Part shown: positions 10,988 through 22,471 of the stretch, piece after piece
Numbering within the stretch: position 1 is the stretch's first letter
How the letters are laid out: the number at the start of each line of letters is the position of its first letter
Assembly: GCA_965153455.1 (NCBI GenBank)
Contig: OZ234498.1
Coordinates: 682,001 to 746,000 of the forward strand
Source of the DNA: Sphagnum compactum
Taxonomy: Eukaryota; Bryophyta; Sphagnopsida; Sphagnales
Reading direction: 5' to 3'
Length of the DNA stretch: 64,000 bases
The notes under the pieces: generated by a model
The model's input: the letters and a program-made list of their open reading frames with translations, nothing else
The model's database searches: none
What the model was told of the DNA's origin: nothing
Made by a program: the position numbers and the translations under genes

Positions 10988-11217
10988 TGTTATGGACCGA
11001 CTACAAACAAGTGGAGAATTACAAGACAAGACAAGATTTATTGACCCATCAACTGGTGTTGATATGCTAAAGGGTTGTTCCCCAGACTATCTCCTTTTAT
11101 AACCCTGAGCCATACTAGTCCCAAAATATCCTAGGCCATGATATTGCCAAAAGTATCCCAAAATATCCTAGGACATGACATTGCCAAAAGTATCCAAAAA
11201 TATCCTAGGCCATGACA
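10988..11217 (-). repeat. 5' LTR of the Ty3/gypsy element (230 bp)
   Basis: On plus the LTR starts TGTTATGGACCG and ends GGCCATGACA, so the terminal TG...CA is present. It is followed by the target duplication ATAAT at 11218-11222. Its outer part is built of a 37-bp subrepeat (CCCAAAATATCCTAGG...) present as two full copies and one partial copy between about 11124 and 11217. At 230 bp it is short for a Ty3/gypsy LTR. Confidence 0.92.
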
Positions 11218-11222
11218 ATAAT

Positions 11223-12780
11223 GTAGATACTCCTACACATGCACTAATTTATATTAGTTACAAGCTACATGGATATTCACAAGGATAATAGTTTGAAATT
11301 CTATAGGTTTTAATTTCAATGTCAATTGTTGTAAAAGTTTTTGTTGACATGAAAATTTTAATTCACTTGGTACCATCATACTACATCATTAAGAAGTGCA
11401 AATACCAAGTGGTCAATTGAGCTTTAATTCAATCCCGAGATTCTCTGTTATTTAGAAATTCATTTGTATCCACAAGATTTGGTATTAGTGTAGAATTATT
11501 GCATTAAATGTATTATTTCAAAAACAATCCAAACATCTTATAGAGATGTGCTATAATTTTAAATAAAATGTTCAATTTAGATGCATTGACACCTTGCATT
11601 ATCAAATCTTCAACTTCAAAAATGATATGTAAAAATTATACAAGAAGAATCACTTGTAGTGGTTGCATTGTAGATTAATTGTAGAAAGAACATACTTATA
11701 AAATCAAGCAAGATCACAAGTAATCTACATAAGGCACATGCAACATGCAACAAGAGTCAAGGACATTCACAAATAAAGGAGCTTTCAAAAATGTAACCAA
11801 TGCTTAGTAAAAACTTAAGATTTCTTATCATGACTTTGAAAATGCACATGCAATTCATTAACATGCGAATATATCCAGTTTGCAACAAACTCGGTTGTAA
11901 GCAAAGATTCAAGCATAGAATAGCTTTGCAAATGAATAGAATGCAACAAAATTTGAACATGGAGGAGTTCTTTGAGGAACTTTGATTTGAAAGGAAACAA
12001 AACACAATTGCAAAGTTGAACAAAAATGCAAGCAATCTACAAACATCATAGTTCAGGTGCAACAATAACTTGTAACAAATTTGATTACAAACAAGAATTC
12101 AAGCATAAACGAATTTTGCAAGTGAATGCAACACAACAAAACTTGACCACGTAGAAGCTTTTTGAGCAAAGAAAAAACATAACGAAACTTGACCATGGAG
12201 AAGCTTTTTGAGCAAAGAAAAAACATAACGAAACTTGACCATGCCCAAGCTTTTTGAGTAAAAGAAAAAAAACATAACACTTCTTGAGCAAGGAGAATGA
12301 AAATGAAGGGACAATGAGTTTATTTTGTGATTAGTTTATTGTGCAACCTTTGTACAATGGATTAGTGGTAAGTCACCATATGTCCTATGTACCTTCCCTA
12401 GGAGCTTCTAAAATGCCTACTATGAATGATGATAGGCTATAATGATAACTACTACCATTAAAAGATGCTAACCCTAACTATGCCTTAATTTTTAAAGATC
12501 TACTAATTAATATACTAATATACTAATTAATTTTTTTTTGTTTTTGGGGTCCTTTGTAATTTATCCCTAAGCTTGAGCTGACTTTTTATAAGCATAAGAT
12601 CCCTCCCACTATTAAGCAAAATAGCCAAGCATAAGATCCCTCCCACTATTAATATAAGGTTTCTATACATGATTGTAGTATGTAGCCAAAATTTAGAAGG
12701 ATAAATATTTTAAAATACTTTTATATTTGGCTTGGCTAATTCTTGGCTAAATCTTCCTTTGAATTGTCGCCACATTTGGT
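11223..12780. other. Intergenic DNA with a nested tandem repeat
   Basis: This is AT-rich DNA without a recognisable gene. Any N-terminal half of the Harbinger-like remnant should begin at 11223 on minus, but no motif could be read. From about 11870 to 12280 there is a diverged repeat of roughly 190 bp (CAAGCATA...TTTGCAA...AATGCAACA...), and inside its second copy three 46-bp units. Confidence 0.6.
12141..12278. repeat. Three 46-bp tandem units
   Basis: Units start with ACTTGACC at 12141, 12187 and 12233 and share AAGCTTTTTGAG and AAAACATAACG. The last copy is diverged. Open frames across it on minus arise from the repeat and have no family resemblance. Confidence 0.85.
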
Positions 12781-12789
12781 TACATCACA

Positions 12790-13527
12790 AAATTGACCAG
12801 AAAAAAGACACTGGACCCCTACACGTAATTTCCCGCGCTCGGATGCTGCCCGCAGGGTTCGAAGTTTGAACAGCAGCGACTGTTTTTTTTTTCCCCCTTT
12901 CCCTCTGCCCGTTTCCACTTGCGCTGCCTTGTTGGCCGTTCCCGCCCTTTGTTCTTCTTCTTGTTTGTGTGTTTGTTCTTTACCATTTCACCGTTTTCAT
13001 CTTCATTTTGCCTCGGTTTTGCATTCCCGGAGCGAGATCACGACAACTGGTACGTTGTTTCTCTCGGGCTTTTTCTTTTGTTTTATCACTCCGGAAGAAA
13101 TGGAATATCTAGGTGGTATCCTTATTGTCAGCGTTTTACACTCGTTTGCAGTTTTGTTTTCCGCGGGGTTTTGTTCGCTTCTTTGTCCTTGTGAAAGCAG
13201 GTTGTGTGACGTTTTGGACCGATGCGCGCGCGAATAGGTGGTTTTTTTTTTTTTTTTTCGCATTTTGTTGAAGAGACGAGGGGAGATAGGCAGCTGCATG
13301 AATTAGAGATAATTGCAGCTCCAGGCGAATAACTCGGCAAATGCCCGATTTATTGTGAAATTGCACGAATATTGCATGGGAAATTTGGCCAGCAGGTGAC
13401 CTGTGTGTTAGTGTGTGTGAGAGGTTTTCCTGCGATTGACAGTTTCGTGTACTTGTCTGCAAATTGCGCTTCTAAAATCTGCAAGTATCACTAGCTACTC
13501 CGCTGTGTCGTCATGAGGGGTGTAAAT
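12790..13527 (+). promoter_or_regulatory. GC-raised upstream region of the HMGB gene
   Basis: Base composition rises sharply from the AT-rich flank at about 12800, with C/T-rich runs at 12890-12960, and continues to the HMGB start codon. This looks like promoter plus 5' UTR. I cannot place a TATA box or transcription start with confidence. A T19-like run lies near 13240. The small open frames here show no motif. Confidence 0.4.
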
Positions 13528-15590
13528 ATGGCGCCTGGAGCATCCAAGACGCAACCGCCGAAAGCCCGAAAGAGAGTCGACGTCGATCCCAGCTTGCTGA
13601 AGCGAAGCGATGACGGTGGTGCTTTCTCCCACTGGTAATCGCAACGGCACTTTATTTTTCTTCTGTTTCTGTGCTCTCCGCCCTTTCAGAAAACCAAAGA
13701 AGGCATCGATGTTGCATTCTGCGTTTCTAATTTCCGTACTTACCGCCTGCAATAAATATTCACAGCGAAAAATGCAACCAGGACATTGCTGTCGCCACCT
13801 TCGACATGCATGACTGCTTTAACGCAACAACGAAGGCCGTCACAAGTAAGTCCTCTTCTCCGTGCACACACAATAAACTGTAAGAACACTTTTTCTGTAA
13901 TTCCTGGTTCTTTGAACCCGTGATTTGTCACGAGCAATTGTTCCTACATCAAGAGTTCTGTGCTAGTTACATTTGTCAATTATTCAACACCAGAATATCG
14001 GCAATTGCAGCAAGATCTTGCTTACGTTTGTTTTCTGTCGTGTTGGTGCCAGCAGCCAACGTCAAAGTATCTGCTCAAGAAGCTGAGACGAAGAACAACG
14101 ACAAAGAGTGAGAATACTACTTGTTTGATGGGCGCATGTTTTTGTTTCCGTTGTTACTACTGCTTGCCTTATCTCCTAGATTTGCGAGTAGGATGTGACG
14201 CGGTTTGACTGCATATGCAGTCCTGAAATGGGAGAAGAGGGTGCACTTACTAGACATTTTCTTGGACAGAGTGGGAGGTAAACGAAAAGGGGAGGCCAAG
14301 GGAATAGCGGGGAAGCCGGCTAAGCTCCCAAAAGTGAAGGCCAAGAAGCCATCTAAAAAGGCTGCCAAAGATCCTAATGTACCAAAGCGGCCTGCATCTG
14401 GTTTCTTCATATTCATGTGAGTTCCTCCTGTACATCATCAGTACTCAGCATGCACATTGGACAGACAGCAAATCTAGGTACATCCTGGGAACATTTTTGT
14501 ACTTATCTAGATTGCAATGTTGTTGCAGGGAGACTTTCCGAAAGACTCACAAGGAAGAAAATCCTGATGTCAAGGGAGTTGCAGCAGTAAGCTCTCGAGA
14601 TGCATTTGGCTTAAGACTGACATAGTTGCACATCACACAGATTCATGTCCATTGCTTTATATATAGTTTTCTATGACCTTGTGGTAAGTCCTCATGGCAG
14701 TATTCTCCAGGATTTGCCATTTGCTGCAGACTGCAAAGCGAATGAAGGGAACCAACCTAACATTTGAGCTGGTCAAGTGCAGGTTGGCAAGGCCGGTGGT
14801 TTGAAATGGAAACAAATGTCTGAGAAGGTGAGTTCAAGTACTCTATGGTTTCTTGAAGCATGGCTGAGATTAACCATTGAGGAAAGGAATCTGATGTGCA
14901 ATAATGTTCCGATCTTTGGTGTAGGAATAGATCTCCAAATTAAATGATTCTCCTCAAGTAAAACATATGGTTATCACTGATTACGGGCTCCACGTACAGT
15001 CTGATAATACTCTGTTCTGTGGTGTAGGAATAAATCTCCATATTAGATGATTCTCCTAGAAGAAACATGTATTTATCACTGATTATGAGCTCCATGTACA
15101 GTCTAACTGTTTTCTGACAAGTGAAATGGTGCTGACACGCAGGAGAAAGCTCCTTTTAATGAAGAGGCACTTCAAAGGAAGGCGACCTATGAAATGGCAT
15201 TGGCATCTTACAAGAAAGGCTCTTCCAAGGTTGTTCCTGACCAAACTCAATTGTAACTGATGTGATAGACACAGTTTGCAAAGGTCATGCCGTTTTAACA
15301 TGCCCTTTTCTTTTCTTGTTACAGACAGAGGAGGCGGAAGAGGAAGAAGTATCTGCAGGATCAGAGGATGTGGAGGATGCAGGAGAGGTGGTATGTGAAA
15401 ATTGTTAAGTTTTTTGTTCAAAATTGTACAGGACAATGTAGCAATGGCTAGGCATTAGCTCAAGGAGGTATGTTCTGTGATAGTGTTTTGTGTAGGTTGT
15501 ACCTCTGACAACATGCTTCTTATTTATGTGCATATAAGCTTATGTTTTTCTTTGGGGTAACAGGATGTAGATGATGCTGATGAAGAGTGA
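13528..15590 (+). CDS. HMGB: HMGB protein with N-terminal zinc-like motif (HMGB6/HMGB13 type)
   Basis: This is a nine-exon gene of 222 residues. Exons: 13528-13634, 13766-13845, 14056-14107, 14270-14416, 14529-14586, 14783-14827, 15143-15229, 15325-15390, 15564-15590. All introns are GT-AG and phases join without a stop. The N-terminus is basic (PPKARKR) and is followed by C36-x2-C39...H51-x-C53, the conserved finger-like patch of plant HMGB6/13-type proteins. A Lys/Pro-rich linker (84-113) leads to the single HMG box (about 118-185: PKRPASGFFIFM, FRKTHKEE, GLKWKQMSEKEKAPF) and an acidic tail ending DVDDADEE. HMGB proteins bind and bend DNA in chromatin. The exon 3 acceptor is a NAGNAG (CAGCAG at 14050-14055), so an isoform with one extra Ala is possible. 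Exon 6 could start elsewhere, but 14783 restores the box exactly. The start ATG lies just upstream of the family's basic N-terminus. Confidence 0.93.
14918..15106. repeat. 103-bp tandem duplication in HMGB intron 6
   Basis: The string GTGTAGGAATA(G/A)ATCTCCA recurs at about 14919 and 15022. The copies stay alignable through TTATCACTGATTA and GAGCTCCATGTACAGTCT-like ends. They are moderately diverged and wholly intronic. Confidence 0.85.
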
Positions 15591-17090
15591 TCAAGGCCTC
15601 CAAGCTGCATGTCTGATTCTACCTCTTGTCCACTATGTTGGCAATTCCCCTTTGAGCCAGAGATGAACAAGTCATAACCCTTTGGGAATTTCAATTCCAA
15701 GCCTCGTATTCACTGTTGAAAGAGGCTATGATTTTTTCTCCACTGTGGAAGTCTCCTCTTGTGGATTCCTAGTACTGCTTCCACAAGATGTTGACACTTC
15801 TCATGAGTTTGGAAAGGATGTAACATCTGAGATTTGTAGTGAAATTCCCACCTGCTGTAGCCAGAGGATGTCAACCGGTCTTCATTCTAGTTGTAGACCA
15901 ATGTACACAGCTATGCTTTTGACTGACTGTGTTCTAATGTGCATCATTTTGATTGATGGATAGCACTGACAAACTTCAATGTGTGTTGAGAATAAGTCTG
16001 TGGTTGCCTAGTTATTTTCTCTGATTTGAGGACGTCTCTTATGCTCTGTTGGCGGGGGATAACATGGTTCTAACTTGTTAGGCCTTGTTCTCTATTGGTT
16101 TGTCATTTGTTCATTCATCTCTTGTTATCATGTTGTGATCCAGGAAGGCAGTGGGATAACCATGACATGACAGTTAATCTGATTCCAGGTTGATTGGCGC
16201 TCATGGATTTCCTGGATCACTAAATGGTGACTAGTGGTTTAAAAAGTCAGTGGCAGATGGCCTTGACAGCAAATGGGTGGACAAGTTTCAGTAACAAGCT
16301 CCATCCATTTGCTGTTTAGGTTGTTCAGAGTTCTGCTCCCATGAGAATCTCATCTGAAGAGAATACCAAAAGCTTGAACCTTCTAAAAGGTTCTGGGTTG
16401 TCAGGAAGGTAATTTCTGCACATCATTTGTGGTTCTCTCTCTCTTCAGAGAAGTCTTCTTCATGGGTTTCACCATCCTGTGTTCATGTCTGTGTGTGGGA
16501 TATTCATTGTGAGCAAATTGTGGACACTCCCAGGTCATCAACCCTGGCATCTTTGGCAAAGCATCCTGTATTGAATGGAGAAAAATCTACTCACTTTGTT
16601 GCCATAGCCATGTCTTGATAATAAGAAAACTTGAGGAAGGTTTTAAAGTATTGCTGCTAAGCTCCCACTGATGCCAACTTCCGGTATCAGCCACATCTCT
16701 TCAAGCTTTTGCCTTCAGCTCTAAAGCCAAAAACCTTGTGGAAACTGCAGCAGTACATAGCAAAAGAACGCCTTCATCCTAACAAAAACCTCCAGCAAGT
16801 TTCCATCTGAAATAAATGTTTGCAACATCGGAGCTTGTAATTCCTGAACTGGTAGGTGAAATCCCCCCTTTTGTACTCAAAGCGCTTGCTTTCGGAAGTT
16901 CGGCAAGCGCAGGTGTCACCGGCATCGAATACCACTGATTCTCTCCCTTTTCGACTTGTTTGCCCTACACTTCGGCAAAGTCGAGATGGAAAATACGGTG
17001 TTTGGATGATTAAGGCCTCTTTGTGTGTGCTCAAGGAGAGTGAGAGAGAGTTCCGCTTGTCGAGAAAAAGTTCTGGTCCGTGTAACAACG
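15591..17090. other. HMGB 3' flank and CLPT upstream region
   Basis: From 15591 to about 15970 is probably HMGB 3' UTR (T/G-rich, no frame continuity). The middle contains no recognisable gene. From about 16850 the base composition becomes more balanced, ending in an AGAGAGAG-containing leader just before the CLPT start codon. No terminator or promoter element is distinct enough to name. Confidence 0.5.
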
Positions 17091-19863
17091 ATGGCCTCCT
17101 TGATGCGTCTCGTTACCTTAATTCCTTCTTATGCTTCTTCAGGCGGTGCCGAATTCGGTGATGCTGCTGTTGCAGCGCAGGATTTCTCTGCATTTCTGCA
17201 GGTCGGCTGCAACAACAGAAGAAGCTCTAGGAGTGGGAAGGAACTGGGATCGTCTTTGAAATGGAGCTCGTCCTCTTCTTTTCGTCTCCCTCCCGATTTG
17301 TCTTCGGTCTCTTCTGTGTGCTCTGGCGCTTCTTCTCAACGGCGACTAGCTCTTGTATGCATGGTGCTTCCCACAGGGTACACGTTTCCATTTTGCCTCT
17401 TGACCTCAAAACCTATTCTAGTCTGGAGTTTACAATCAAGGTGAAACGGCGATGTTCATATTCTGTGCATGTGCAAGAACGTTGAACTCCAATGACGTCT
17501 CCTTTTTCTCTTCAGAGAAATTTTCTAGACAATTCTGTTTGTTGCTTGTCTTGAGCCCCACCTTGGCGTTTCTAAAACAGAGGCTTCAAACTGTTACTCG
17601 CTGGTAGTCAGAGCTTTTCGTTGTCATAATTTCAGTAGACCTAAAAGGGCTGTGCCTCAATCTTAAGCTCCAGAAGTTAATGATTGCAACATTGCAGAAA
17701 CTTAATTTTGGTTGTTATAGAGGAATTTTGGACTCAGAAGGTATTAGTGCATCATGACTGCATTTTGTGTTTTGAGTATCTCAAAGGTCAGTACTGTTTG
17801 CATGGTGAAGAAGTTTATGACTGTGAAGTCACAGGAGCATTGGAGTCCAGGAGTCCAATGGTTATCTGGACTGTTTAAACCCTTAATCTTTGTGTGTTCC
17901 AATGAAGATTTCCTAGTTTTGGAACTTTCAACTCTCTCCTTCTCCAGTTTTTGAAGTATTTTGCGGTGTCATGGTGTTCCAGGTCTGGTGTACTGTGTCA
18001 TTTGGAGAGAAAAAAATGTTCTTTCTTGCAGGCCATATTGGATAAACTAGGGTTTAGTGGTATTCAAAAGTTAGGTCATCAAGGAAGGGCATATAGTATC
18101 ACCTCTAGCCAAAGGTATATGAATTGCTGTTAGTCTCAAAGGCTTGCCCTCTCCCACTCAACATTGATTCTTTGCTTCATGTCTTGCAGAAATATTGAAA
18201 GGACTTCTAGCAAAGACCATCCAGCGTAAGTTCAAAACACTTGTCTTGTGCATTCTCATGTGCATACAACATATGATAGGTACAGCGTGGGAATGAGCTT
18301 GAGAGAGCTCCTTTAGTTTTTAGGGTTTGGGAACTGCCTATGGTATGTAACTTCTGTTTGATGTGTGCACTACAATGAAAGTTGACCTGGTTGCCATCTG
18401 TCATTGGATGTGAGGCAGATGGGAAGCTCGTGCAGTGAAATCTTTCAGTATGTCAGAACTGGAGGCTCGTAAGTTAAAATATCCCACAACTGGAACAGAG
18501 GCTCTTCTCATGGGTATCATGACAGAAGGTGAGTTTTGCATACGGTGTTTTCTGTTTATGCTGGTTGTCACATGCAATAGTGGGATGCCTGCAATTCATG
18601 GTTATGTTAGAGGAAGAGCTTTGAGCTGTCAGGGGCCAATTTGTTCATACTTTATACTGAAGTTGTGGAAGGGTTGGGAGGCAGGCACAAGTGAAGCAGC
18701 AAGGTTCTTGCGCAGAAATGGATTTACCTTATCTGGAGTGCGTGAAGAAATAGTGAAGTTGCTTGGCAAAGCTGATATGTACTTCTTTAGCCCGGAACAT
18801 CCACCACTCACAGAGTCTGCCCAAAAGGCGCTCAATTGGGCTACTGATGATAAGAACATTCCTGGTAACCATTTCTAATCCCCATATTCTGATCAAGAAG
18901 TTGCTTCTCAAGCATCTATCTTATATGAGACATTTCCTTGGTGAAGATTCTTCTGAATGTCTTTAGTTGGAAGGAATTCTTTGAGAGAGAGAATCAAGAG
19001 GATGCAATGAAGAGCATGTTTGTGGCTCTTCTCTACTTGAGGTTGTCAGTGAAGGTTTGGATCTTCAGACAAATGAAGTTCCAGATTAAGGAGAACAGTT
19101 TGAAGAATCACATCTGTGGCCAAAGGGATGGTCTGAACCATGTAACCAAGAAATATTGTGAAGTGATGTATATGCTTACAGATTTATATGTCAGCACTTT
19201 CTGAATTTGCATAATTGAATGATGGCACTCCTATGCATATATTTGTATATGGATGGTTGCAGTGTTGCTGACTCATGTGGCTGTCATGCAGCTGGACAAA
19301 AGGAGTTGAGCACATCAATGCTGGTGCTTGGGATATGGGCTCAAAAAGGTTCAGATGGGCAAAAAGTACTTGCAGCTCTAGGGTTCGATGATGAAAAGGC
19401 TTCAGAGCTTGCTGCATCTGTAAGTAGTTTGGTTCAACATTGACGTGATGAAGAATTTCTCGATGTTTGATGATGCTTTCTAAGCTACTGTGTATAGTAA
19501 GGCTTCTCAAGTAATACCATTTTGATTTTCTCCACCCATGTAAGCCTAACACAGAAAACATCTGCCCTAAGTTAAGACTGCAGTTTTGCAATGGAATAGT
19601 ATCTCTAATCATCAGAACTGAAGAGTCTCATTTGTGAAATATCCAGTATCCTCTGGTGTATACTACCCTTGGATGAAACATTTGCACCAGACACAGTTTT
19701 TGCTGTGGAATGCGCATAGAACTTTTATGAGGTTACTCTTGCTTCTATCAATTGTGAGCAAATTCCATGTTAAGTTTTGCATCAAATGGCATCCACTAAT
19801 AAAGATTGGGTGCTTGTTATTCTTCTGCAGATGAAAAAGCCAGTGGGTACAGGAAGCAGTTGA
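17091..19863 (+). CDS. CLPT: Plastid Clp protease accessory subunit ClpT
   Basis: This is a seven-exon gene of 277 residues. Exons: 17091-17354, 18032-18114, 18190-18225, 18419-18528, 18685-18864, 19292-19419, 19831-19863. Residues 1 to about 110 form a Ser-rich, basic, hydroxylated N-terminus typical of a chloroplast transit peptide. The rest is a Clp-N-like domain: WEARAVKSFSMSELEARKLK, TGTEALLMGI, FLRRNGFTLSGVREEIVKLL and the signature KADMYFFSPEHPPLTE, then LGIWAQKGSDGQKVLAALGF. This matches plant ClpT1/ClpT2, which join the plastid ClpPR core and resemble the N-domain of ClpC chaperones without an ATPase. There is no AAA module here, which separates it from ClpC. I cannot tell T1 from T2. 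The exon 3 to exon 4 join (phase 2) skips a plausible but stop-containing segment at 18281-18320. The start ATG is the first in a good context and gives a transit peptide. Confidence 0.93.
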
Positions 19864-22471
19864 CTAGTGAATTTTGCTCTTCAGCACAAGTTTAGGATGG
19901 ATGGTCTCATAGGAAAAGAGTTGTAATTTGTCCTCACTTTTAGTAGAGAACAATGGTTTCATTTCCTTGTTGATCTCAAGGTCATTTCAACTTTGGTGGG
20001 ATGCATGATGTTACAGTACATGACTACTTTCTTGAGTATTTTGGAGGGGGTCTGCTTTGAAAGATAAAGCACATCTTCTGTATGGATGGGACAGTTGTTA
20101 GAATGAAAGCTGCTGGTTCTTTCCCCACTTTCGAAACATATTCTCTTATGAGGAGCTTCTCCTCAACATGGTAATGTACCATTAAAAGTGGGGTGTGAGA
20201 ATCTCTGTCATTCTGACCACTGAGGGTGTTTTCATGTGCAGTCCAACTGTTTAGAGACCTAGTGCTGCTCAAGGACCGCAAAACTAAGGTATGCAAGAGT
20301 CTTGAACTCCTAAAAGTGCAACATAATCTAATCAAATGTCAAGCACAAATAGAAACAGGGTGATCAACCTAGTCTGGTGAAAAAAATCTTAGTTACATGT
20401 GTCAAATAAAAATGGATTCAGAGGGAAATGACATGATGACATGCTTTGTGATAAAAAGAAATGCAGTTTCGCCCATCTCCTTGCACAACTTGCTTCGTGC
20501 TACTGGTGATGGGTTTATGTCCTTGGTTTTGTGTTTTCTCCTCTTAGGGCTCCCCATTGTGTGTTCTGCACTTTCAGGTGTGGTCTTTTGTTTCGACTTC
20601 AGTCCTTTCTTTTTTTTCTTCTCTTGTTCCATTGCCAGGTGTTTTTCCTTTATTTATTTATTTATTTAGTTTGACTACTTCCCTGCTTCCAAACACTGAA
20701 CAGGTGGACACTGTGATCAGTCAATGAGTACTTATCATCGATGTTTTGCTTTGTATTATTGTCTTGTTCTTTACCTCTCTATCATTGAATGTCTACTTTT
20801 TCTCTAGTAGAATTAATGGCTTTTCTTTGCCATTAATTTGAGGAAAATTTCATGGGATTTTCACACAGTTTCTAGTTTGGGGATGCTTTTTGTCAGTTTT
20901 CTACAGTTTGGACAGTTTTCTACAAATGTGTTGCTAATTAATGCTAACTCTTTTTTGGAATGATGGCAATTGATGTTACATCAGGAAGCTGGAAAATAAT
21001 AATACTTAGTAATACTTGATAATGAGAGTGAAATAACCATCTTGAATTTCATGTTTGGTGTTTATTGCAATTGGAATCTTGCTTAGCCGTATTCATTTTG
21101 ATGCATTTTGGATCTTGATGTGTCTCAGGTTTATTCTATGTTTTTTGGAATTGTATCCTTGGAAATGGTTACTTTGTATGTAAGTTTATTGATTGTTTTG
21201 ATTTTTGGAAACTAAGTTTTTTTTTTGGGGGATAAATTTGTCTTCTAGTTAAATTTAATCAGTGTTTTTTGAAACAAATTTGCGATGTAGCTAAGGTGGC
21301 TATCATTACCAAAAAAGTTTAGCCAAATGTAGCTATAAATGAATTATGAAAGTTGAAAAATGTAAGCATCCTGATTCCTTATCTATACTGTTGCCTACCT
21401 ACTTGAACATGATACGTATAGAAATCTGGCAATTTTTCTGATTAGTTTTGAAATATGGCGATTGAAAGAAAAAAATGAAAGAAAAACATTCATCAAGTCT
21501 CGAAATTTCGCCAATGAAGAATGCAGCCTGGTTTTTTTCTTCTTCGTAGTGGATAAACAAAAAAAACCAAAAAAAAAAAGCTCGCGGAATTCAAGGATGG
21601 TGAATATTCACCGAAAAAGAAGTTTCCCGAAATTGGGGAAAATCGCGAAGTTTTGACGCCGTAGAAGTGCGAAGTTCGGGGATTTGCGGAGAAGATGGAC
21701 GTCGTGGTACGGCAAGCGGCTCCATGTTTTCCTTTTCTCGTTGTCTTGGTCAATGACGAACAGTTCCCGCAAGACACGAGTGAATGAATAGTAATCGGTA
21801 ACAAAGAAAGTACTACGACCCCAAGAAAAGGTGTTCGCGGTGTTCGTCAAGTTGTCATAGTTGTACTTAGAGACATGCAAAAGACTTTGCCTCTTTTTCT
21901 TTTCTATCTCGATTTTTCTTTCATTTTGAACCAGTCTCATCTGCTCGGTTTGTTGGATCTGCAAAAGATTTCGTCAGTCGCCTTGGTTGTTGGGTCGGTG
22001 CGAAAACTCCCTCTTTGTGATGTAAGGTACTAGGTATCGAAATTGTCTCCGCCAAAATTTCCACCGTTTCTTGCTTGGTGGGGTGTTTCTAACAAACCTT
22101 TTGCAAAAATTAGAACAGAATTTTGATCGATACATGTACCTTTTTTTCCACTAATTTCTTGCTGTTGGGCTGTTTTATAGAGTTCGAAGGTGCTCGGGTT
22201 TGACGATACTAGTGAAATTGTAGAGAGAGAGAGAAAAAAAAATCAGTTTCCGGTCAAAAGTAGCGTGTGCACTTTTCATGTTTCATGGTGGGTTTACGGT
22301 TTTACGGAATGCTTGAAAGCTTGAGAAGAATGCAAGAGAAAAGCAAGCAGAGTATGTGATGGATGCATGGAGGTGTTGGCAGTTTGCATCTCTACTTTGT
22401 GGGCTCTTCAAGAGCGCCGCTATGCAGTGGTGTATTTTACGGTCAGAAGGTTCATGAGGACTATGCTTCGG
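19864..22471. other. Intergenic region, no identified gene
   Basis: The first part is CLPT 3' flank. From 20.4 to 21.4 kb it is T-rich with TTTATTTATTTATTTA near 20650. From about 21.6 to 22.5 kb GC content rises and CG dinucleotides become more frequent, resembling the upstream regions of the HMGB and CLPT genes, so a promoter is possible here. I could not connect it to a gene with certainty. Confidence 0.45.

Larger units (their letters stand above)
5948..11222 (-). mobile_element. Ty3/gypsy LTR retrotransposon, rearranged and non-autonomous
   Basis: The element spans 5953-11217 and is flanked by the 5-bp duplication ATAAT (5948-5952 and 11218-11222). Coding runs on minus in the order gag, protease, RT, RNase H, integrase, which is the Ty3/gypsy order; motifs resemble the chromovirus branch. 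The 5' LTR is 10988-11217 and the 3' LTR is 5953 to about 6150. Across the roughly 198 shared LTR bases I count four mismatches (three C/T, one C/A), so it is fairly recent. It cannot move on its own: gag, the protease-RT link and the RT-integrase link each carry an in-frame stop, and the region after the integrase core is deleted and partly inverted, taking the first ~30 bases of the 3' LTR and the expected polypurine tract. The bases next to the 5' LTR (GTTTGATCTACTCC on minus) do not look like the common initiator-Met tRNA primer site. Confidence 0.92.

Noticed and set aside
13003-13462. Several overlapping open frames on both strands upstream of the HMGB gene
   Set aside because: They lie in the GC-raised promoter/leader zone, show no motif, and the HMGB exon 1 is clearly identified downstream.
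14713-14782. Longer HMGB exon 6 starting at an earlier acceptor
   Set aside because: It would insert residues inside the HMG box and break the frame. The acceptor at 14782 gives the exact family sequence.
18281-18357. Possible extra exon in the CLPT gene, reading GNELERAPLVFRVWEL
   Set aside because: Its phase does not fit the preceding exon, and the in-phase reading has a stop. Skipping to 18419 restores the family motif.
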